A stretch of DNA of 10,229 nucleotides from the NCBI GenBank assembly GCA_002395905.1, contig DGVK01000136.1:1-10229 (forward strand), given 5' to 3'. The stretch is from Verrucomicrobia bacterium UBA4286 (GTDB lineage: Bacteria > Verrucomicrobiota > Kiritimatiellia > RFP12 > UBA1067). Shown here piece after piece: positions 6,562 to 10,229 of this stretch (positions are counted from its first letter, which is position 1; each line of letters starts with the position of its first letter). The position numbers and the translations under genes were made by a program. Below the pieces are notes generated by a model that was not told the DNA's origin, made no database searches, and saw nothing but the letters and a program-made list of their open reading frames with translations.

Positions 6562-7920
6562 ATGAAAACAATGCTCATCCCAATCCTGACTCTCGCCGCG
6601 ACCTGCACGGCCTTCGCCGACCTGGAGCGCAAAGACTCCTCGGAGTTCGACTACAAATACGAGATGATAAAGTTGCCAACGGAGGAAGATGTTGACGGAA
6701 ACGGCAAGTATGACTTCACAGGTGGTGACGCCTCTTGGATGACATGTGGCTCTGGCGCAGATGCGGGAACCATACTTATGGATATGTCTAAAGGAAACAA
6801 GTCACTGACAAGTTCGGCGGACATTGATACCACTGGCGATCTGTGGAAGAAGATGGGGGTGACACACCAAACTGGTTACACGATAGAAACACATTTGAAA
6901 ATACTTGAATCAACAGGATCAGCTGGAGCGTTCTTCTTGAATGCATCACTGACTGGCGGCAACTACAACTGCTTCCTTTACTTCTTTACCGATCATCTCA
7001 ATTGGGGAAGCACTAAAGTTTCGGATATTGATGCAACACAGTGGCACACATACCGCGTCGTACGACTTGCGGGCGAAGAAAAGTATCATTTGTATATTGA
7101 TGGCACACTTGTCAGCGATAACCTCGCAAACGCCTATGGCAACACTCTATATCGCTTAATTTTTGGCGCAGGGGGTGCAAACTACAAGAGCAAGGTCAGG
7201 GTCGAATATTTGCGACTCACAACGGGAGCGTTTGCGCCACAGACAGAAAAAGACACTCGACTTTCCTCTGATGAGTTTGATGTGAAGTATGAAATGAGCG
7301 CTGATGATACGAGCATTTCAACCTCGACTAGCACATCTGATTGGACTATCAATGGAACGAGCAATGTGACCATCACTAAAGAAAACGGTGTTCTTTCTGT
7401 AACGCCGCAACAAGGCAAGCAGCCATATTGGATTACGACCGATAAAGCTTGGAAGAATCTTGTTACCTTTGATACGTCCTACACTGTTGAGTTTTCGACA
7501 AAGATTAGAAGTTGCACACTCACCAACGGCGGAGACAGAACACTTCAGTTCTGGGTCGCCACCCCACGCGCAACCGGCAACATCATCATCGGCGAGAAGC
7601 ATGTCTACTGGCAGATCTCGTCTTCAATGGGCGATAACATCGAGCTTGATTCTTCGGACAACACTGACAAGATGCATAAATTCAGAATCGCTTTCGACGG
7701 CGAAACGCATGGTGGATTCACCGTGTGGCGTGATGATGTTAAGATAGGCGAAAAGCTCGGAGACCTCGCTGCTTACAACGGCGCATCGTATAGCTTTGCA
7801 CGTTTTGGTATACCTGGCTCGACTAGCGGCGGTGCATTTGACATCGGTTACATCCGCTGGACACTCGATGGGGTGCATTCACCCTATACCCGCAAAGGGC
7901 TGATGGTCATCGTCAAGTAA
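6562..7920 (+). CDS. Secreted protein with two LamG/concanavalin-like repeats
   Basis: A 452-residue exported protein of no recognised enzymatic family. A Sec leader (1-19, cut near TAFA-D) is followed by two related halves. The first opens with SEFDYKYEM (27-35) and closes with YLRLTTGAFAP (216-226); the second opens with DEFDVKYEM (237-245) and closes with YIRWTLDGVHSP (430-441). Each has the jelly-roll pattern of a LamG-like domain, for example WHTYRVVRLAGEEKYHLYIDG (first 20: 161-180) and HKFRIAFDGETHGGFTVW (372-389). Such folds often bind carbohydrate, so a glycan-binding partner of the upstream sialidase chimera is plausible but unproven. Translation has AAAGGA 8 nt upstream of ATG, inside an A-rich 27-nt spacer after the chimera, which suggests the same operon. 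The coding DNA is clearly AT-richer than its neighbours (40% and 48% GC in two 60-bp lines I counted, against 58% in a GH3 line), with different codon choice, hinting at separate ancestry. Confidence 0.72.
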   Translation: MKTMLIPILTLAATCTAFADLERKDSSEFDYKYEMIKLPTEEDVDGNGKYDFTGGDASWMTCGSGADAGTILMDMSKGNKSLTSSADIDTTGDLWKKMGVTHQTGYTIETHLKILESTGSAGAFFLNASLTGGNYNCFLYFFTDHLNWGSTKVSDIDATQWHTYRVVRLAGEEKYHLYIDGTLVSDNLANAYGNTLYRLIFGAGGANYKSKVRVEYLRLTTGAFAPQTEKDTRLSSDEFDVKYEMSADDTSISTSTSTSDWTINGTSNVTITKENGVLSVTPQQGKQPYWITTDKAWKNLVTFDTSYTVEFSTKIRSCTLTNGGDRTLQFWVATPRATGNIIIGEKHVYWQISSSMGDNIELDSSDNTDKMHKFRIAFDGETHGGFTVWRDDVKIGEKLGDLAAYNGASYSFARFGIPGSTSGGAFDIGYIRWTLDGVHSPYTRKGLMVIVK

Positions 7921-7938
7921 CGGTTGTTTGTTAATTAT

Positions 7939-7970
7939 GGCGGCGGCAGGCATAACCCCTGTCCTCCGCC
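7939..7970 (+). other. Imperfect GC-rich hairpin after the LamG gene
   Basis: GGCGGCGGCAGG (7939-7950) can pair with CCTGTCCTCCGCC (7958-7970), with a mismatch and one bulge and a 7-nt loop. It lies 18 bp after the stop codon and just before the perfect terminator stem. It may protect the mRNA 3' end or assist termination; no poly-T follows, so it is not a terminator by itself. Confidence 0.4.
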
Positions 7971-7977
7971 AGATTCC

Positions 7978-8018
7978 AAAGGCAAGGCATTAAAAGCCTT
8001 GCCTTTGCTTTTGCGTTT
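7978..8018 (+). terminator. Rho-independent terminator of the glycan operon
   Basis: A perfect 11-bp stem, AAAGGCAAGGC (7978-7988) with GCCTTGCCTTT (7996-8006), encloses a 7-nt loop (ATTAAAA). An interrupted T-rich tail (GCTTTTGCGTTT, 8007-8018) follows. It sits 57 bp after the LamG stop codon. On the minus strand the sequence after the stem is not T-rich, so it mainly serves rightward transcription. Confidence 0.75.
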
Positions 8019-8168
8019 CCTTGGCAGGACTTTGGTAAAGGTCAGGCAGGCTTGAGGGTAAGTCTGGGCAAGACTTCGCCAAAGCTTGGGCAAGACTTGT
8101 GCAAAGCTTGGGCAAGACTTCAGCAAAGCTTGGGCAAGACTTTGGCAAAGCGTGGGCAAGGCTTAGGC
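8015..8168. repeat. 22-bp tandem repeat array, seven units
   Basis: Seven consecutive 22-bp units start at 8015, 8037, 8059, 8081, 8103, 8125 and 8147. The core is AAAGCTTGGGCAAGACTT followed by three variable bases and usually C. The three central units (8081-8146) have identical 18-bp cores; the variable triplets are GTG, CAG and TGG. Units at 8059 and 8147 have two or three core changes, and the first two are strongly degenerate. Each good core contains the short inverted repeat CTTG-GG-CAAG. The array fills the gap between the terminator and the opposing LicD gene, and its last unit covers the LicD stop codon. The 22-bp period breaks reading frame from unit to unit, so it is probably not coding. 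Function unknown. Confidence 0.9.
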
Positions 8169-8945
8169 AAAACTGGTAGAATCGCCCCGCGCGTGGGACG
8201 GAACGCGGCTTGACAGCGGCGGCAGCTGCATGTAGTCCGCGCCTATCATGTCTGAAAGATACGTCCGCCAGTCGCGCGGCAGCGGCACCTTTACGTCGCA
8301 AAACGGCAGTAAAACAGGATTTGCAAACATCTGCGGCGGCCAGTTTGTGCGGCGCAGGCGACTTGCGTCCTCCTTTGAATCCTCGACGCGCTCGGCGGTG
8401 TCGAACGGAATCGCGGCAAGGAATCTCTGATACATAAGGAGCGCTTTTCGCCTGCTGCTTATGAATCTCGGCAGGTGACGCCAGGCCGAGCGCACCGCCA
8501 GCCACAGAAACAGTTTCACACCCTTTTGGGGGATGCCGTCGAGCGGTATGACGTCGACACATATCCCGAGCGGCAGAGGAAGCCGTGAATCGCGCCGTAG
8601 CGCCGCGACCGCCGCCTCGTCGGCGAGCTGCAGCCTGCCGAAGGAGTGTCCGTAACCAGGCTCCGTCTCGAACGACCGCCAGCGGTACCGGACGCCAAGC
8701 CCGCTCTGCTCCAGCTCGCCCTGCACCGTCTCGACGAAGCGCGTGTAATCCGGACGCGGCATGAACATATCGAGGTCGTCGTCCCAGGGGATGAAGCCCT
8801 GGTGCCTTACCGCGCCCAGGGCAGTGCCGCCGCAGGCGTAGTACCGCATGCCGCGTCTGTCGCATATGCGCGCAAACTCGCGGTATATCGCGAGCAGTTC
8901 GCCCCACAGCGGTTCCAGATTGTATGCGGCATTTTCGCGGCTCAT
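8163..8945 (-). CDS. LicD-family nucleotidyltransferase-fold protein
   Basis: A 260-residue LicD-family protein. The diagnostic N-terminal block is intact: GTALGAVRHQG (40-50) followed by IPWDDDLDMFMPR (52-64), whose acidic cluster D55-D57 and D59 is the expected metal/nucleotide site of the nucleotidyltransferase-like fold. A conserved second block, LPLGICVDVIPLDGIP, lies at about 122-138. Family members transfer phosphocholine or other CDP-linked phospho-groups onto surface glycans, and the vertebrate relatives fukutin and FKRP transfer ribitol phosphate from CDP-ribitol. There is no signal peptide, so it should act on the cytoplasmic side of the membrane. Its ATG overlaps the TGA of the upstream cytidylyltransferase gene in an ATGA, indicating tight translational coupling. 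The C-terminal tail (SHARGDSTSFA) ends inside the 22-bp repeat array. The transferred group cannot be determined from this protein alone. Confidence 0.85.
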   Translation of the reverse strand: MSRENAAYNLEPLWGELLAIYREFARICDRRGMRYYACGGTALGAVRHQGFIPWDDDLDMFMPRPDYTRFVETVQGELEQSGLGVRYRWRSFETEPGYGHSFGRLQLADEAAVAALRRDSRLPLPLGICVDVIPLDGIPQKGVKLFLWLAVRSAWRHLPRFISSRRKALLMYQRFLAAIPFDTAERVEDSKEDASRLRRTNWPPQMFANPVLLPFCDVKVPLPRDWRTYLSDMIGADYMQLPPLSSRVPSHARGDSTSFA

Positions 8946-9664
8946 GGATTCCGCCCCGGCCCCTCGGTTTCAACAAGCGCCTTGAAAACGGCGAGATCGC
9001 CCTTGGTGGTGAGCTTGAGATTGCGATCCGATCCGGCGGCGAAATGAAGCCGTCGCCCCAGCTCGACCATCATCGTGTTGGCATACGCCGAACCGTGGAC
9101 GCCGATCCCCTTTTCAAAGGCCTCATGGTAGGCGGCGTCGATGAGGTCGAACCTGTAGGCCTGCGGCGTGGCGACCCTGCGAAGGGTCTCGCGCGGGATA
9201 TACTTTGTCGTGGTCGACGGATCCTTCTCGTCCACGACGAATATCTGCTCGTTGTAAGGCATCGACGTGACGCCGTCGCCGAACTTGCGCGCAACCTCTA
9301 TGACGCTGTCCAGCACCGCGCTTTCGACGAGCGGCCTTATTCCGTCATGGACGACCACGATGTCGTCCGGCGAGCACACCCCTTCAAGCGCGAAAACGCC
9401 GTTGCGGATGGACTCCTGGGCGGACGCCCCGCCCGGGACGATCCACTTGAGTTTAGATATGCCCAGACGGTTTTTGAAGTCTTCAACTACATCCCGCCAT
9501 CCGTCGATCAGCACGAGTTCGATCGCGTCTATCATCGGATGGCGCTGAAACGCCTCCAGCGTCCAGAAGAGGACCGGCCTGCTGTCGACCTCAACGAACT
9601 GCTTCGGCACGCACGCGCCCATCCGCGAACCGACTCCGCCCGCGATGACAACCGCGACAGTCAC
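8942..9664 (-). CDS. IspD/TarI-type cytidylyltransferase
   Basis: A 240-residue enzyme predicted to join CTP and a sugar- or polyol-phosphate to form a CDP-activated donor. The nucleotide-binding motif AGGVGSRMG (8-16) with PKQF (20-23) is intact, as are SIRNGV (85-90), VVHDGIRP (104-111) and NLKLTT (215-220). The length is normal for the family. In E. coli IspD the MEP-binding segment reads PVRDT; here the equivalent is PYNEQ (136-140), with Asn replacing the arginine, and the downstream TDEAS segment is also absent (SAYANT, 192-197). This and the LicD/epimerase neighbours favour a surface-glycan precursor enzyme over isoprenoid IspD. The start is a GTG at 9664, one base after the stop of the epimerase gene, with AAAGG about 10 nt upstream; its TGA overlaps the LicD ATG. 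An automatic pipeline would probably label it ispD. Confidence 0.84.
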   Translation of the reverse strand: MTVAVVIAGGVGSRMGACVPKQFVEVDSRPVLFWTLEAFQRHPMIDAIELVLIDGWRDVVEDFKNRLGISKLKWIVPGGASAQESIRNGVFALEGVCSPDDIVVVHDGIRPLVESAVLDSVIEVARKFGDGVTSMPYNEQIFVVDEKDPSTTTKYIPRETLRRVATPQAYRFDLIDAAYHEAFEKGIGVHGSAYANTMMVELGRRLHFAAGSDRNLKLTTKGDLAVFKALVETEGPGRNP

Positions 9665-9665
9665 C

Positions 9666-10229
9666 CTACAGCCACCTTTCTTTCAGCGCGTCGATTGTCG
9701 CGGCGATCCCCGACCGTATGTCGTAGACAGGCTTCCAGCCTAGCGCCTTGAGTTTCGCGCCGCTCATTTTCGCCAGTGTCGCGGTGCTGAAACCGGCCGC
9801 CTCCACCGCGTCCGGAAGATCGAACACGACCTTGCGCCCGACATGTCCGGCGACGAGCGCCGCAAGATCCTTGAGCTTGATGTCCGAGGATTCGTCCGCC
9901 GCGTTATACGCCTCGCCGCACGCGCCTTTGCGCCAGACGGCGAGAATCGCGTCCACGGCGTCCGCGACGTGCAGATACGAAAAGCACTGCTCTCCGGCGC
10001 TCTTGAGGATTATGTCGCGCCCTTCGACCGCATTGCGCAGAAACTGGCTGAGCGCCTTTGTGTCGTCCTTGCGCAGCGTCGGCCCGTATACCCGCGCAAG
10101 ACGCACAATCACGAAATCCACGCCCCTCTCCTTCAGGTAGGCCTGGCAGAGCGCCTCGCCGCAGCGCTTCGACTCGGGATAGCCGGCGCGCAGCGTGTTG
10201 CAGTCGATATAGCCGCAGTACTTCTCGTC
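9666..10229 (-). CDS. NAD-dependent epimerase/dehydratase, 5' end outside the window
   Basis: The last 187 residues of an extended short-chain dehydrogenase/reductase acting on a sugar nucleotide. The frame is open to the window edge and the catalytic pair is visible in the partial protein: YPESK (Y17 and K21 counted from the edge). RLARVYGPT, the segment SYLHVADAVDAIL and the NAADESSDIKL region follow in the usual family order. The Rossmann GxxGxxG nucleotide-binding end, about 120-140 residues, is missing because the gene runs off the right side. A GTG at 10121 could be mistaken for the start, but the active-site YxxxK lies upstream of it. It is the first visible gene of a three-gene minus-strand cassette, one base before the cytidylyltransferase, so it probably shapes the sugar or polyol that is then CDP-activated. 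The exact reaction (epimerase, dehydratase, decarboxylase or reductase) cannot be decided. Confidence 0.85.
   Translation of the reverse strand, partial: DEKYCGYIDCNTLRAGYPESKRCGEALCQAYLKERGVDFVIVRLARVYGPTLRKDDTKALSQFLRNAVEGRDIILKSAGEQCFSYLHVADAVDAILAVWRKGACGEAYNAADESSDIKLKDLAALVAGHVGRKVVFDLPDAVEAAGFSTATLAKMSGAKLKALGWKPVYDIRSGIAATIDALKERWL

Noticed and set aside
8015..8168. CRISPR array
   Set aside because: The units are directly adjacent with only three variable bases, so there are no spacers, and no cas gene is nearby.
7990..8976. Minus-strand frame running through the repeat array and under LicD
   Set aside because: It overlaps LicD in another frame. Its repeated LAQAL/KSCP peptide is a by-product of a 22-bp repeat being open in more than one frame.

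Overview
The window is about 60-65% GC over most of its length and gene-dense. Exported proteins carry twin-arginine (Tat) or Sec leaders, and the genes belong to glycan-degradation and surface-glycan families. By style it resembles a host- or detritus-associated member of the PVC group (Kiritimatiellota, Verrucomicrobiota or Lentisphaerota). This is an inference: no phylogenetic marker gene is present.

Left and centre (1-7920, all + strand). A Tat-exported calcineurin-like metallophosphoesterase (159-1178) is followed by an AraC-family regulator (1255-2133). Next comes what looks like a glycan-catabolic operon: a Tat-leader protein of the DapA/N-acetylneuraminate lyase family (2199-3242); a 1099-residue secreted protein (3235-6534) joining a domain-swapped glycoside hydrolase family 3 (GH3) enzyme to a complete five-Asp-box sialidase-type propeller; and a secreted protein with two degenerate LamG-like repeats (6562-7920). 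The lyase stop overlaps the start of the chimera by 8 nt, and the LamG gene follows after 27 nt. The gene content suggests that sialic acid is released from a glycan, the exposed sugar is hydrolysed, and the freed sialic acid is cleaved to N-acetylmannosamine plus pyruvate. Unusually, both the sialidase and the lyase appear to act outside the cytoplasm. The AraC protein is the obvious candidate regulator.

Convergent junction (7921-8162). This 242-bp gene-free stretch holds an imperfect GC hairpin, a perfect 11-bp stem terminator, and seven 22-bp tandem repeats that run into the stop codon of the opposing gene.

Right (8163-10229, - strand). Three tightly packed genes in order of transcription: an NAD-dependent epimerase/dehydratase (cut by the window edge), an IspD/TarI-type cytidylyltransferase and a LicD-family transferase. 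The set fits synthesis of a CDP-activated polyol or similar group and its phosphotransfer onto a surface glycan. It does not look like an isoprenoid gene set.

The most notable items are the GH3-sialidase chimera beside a Tat-tagged sialate lyase, the 22-bp repeat array, the AT-richer duplicated LamG gene, and a promoter placed so that the first gene may be transcribed without a leader.
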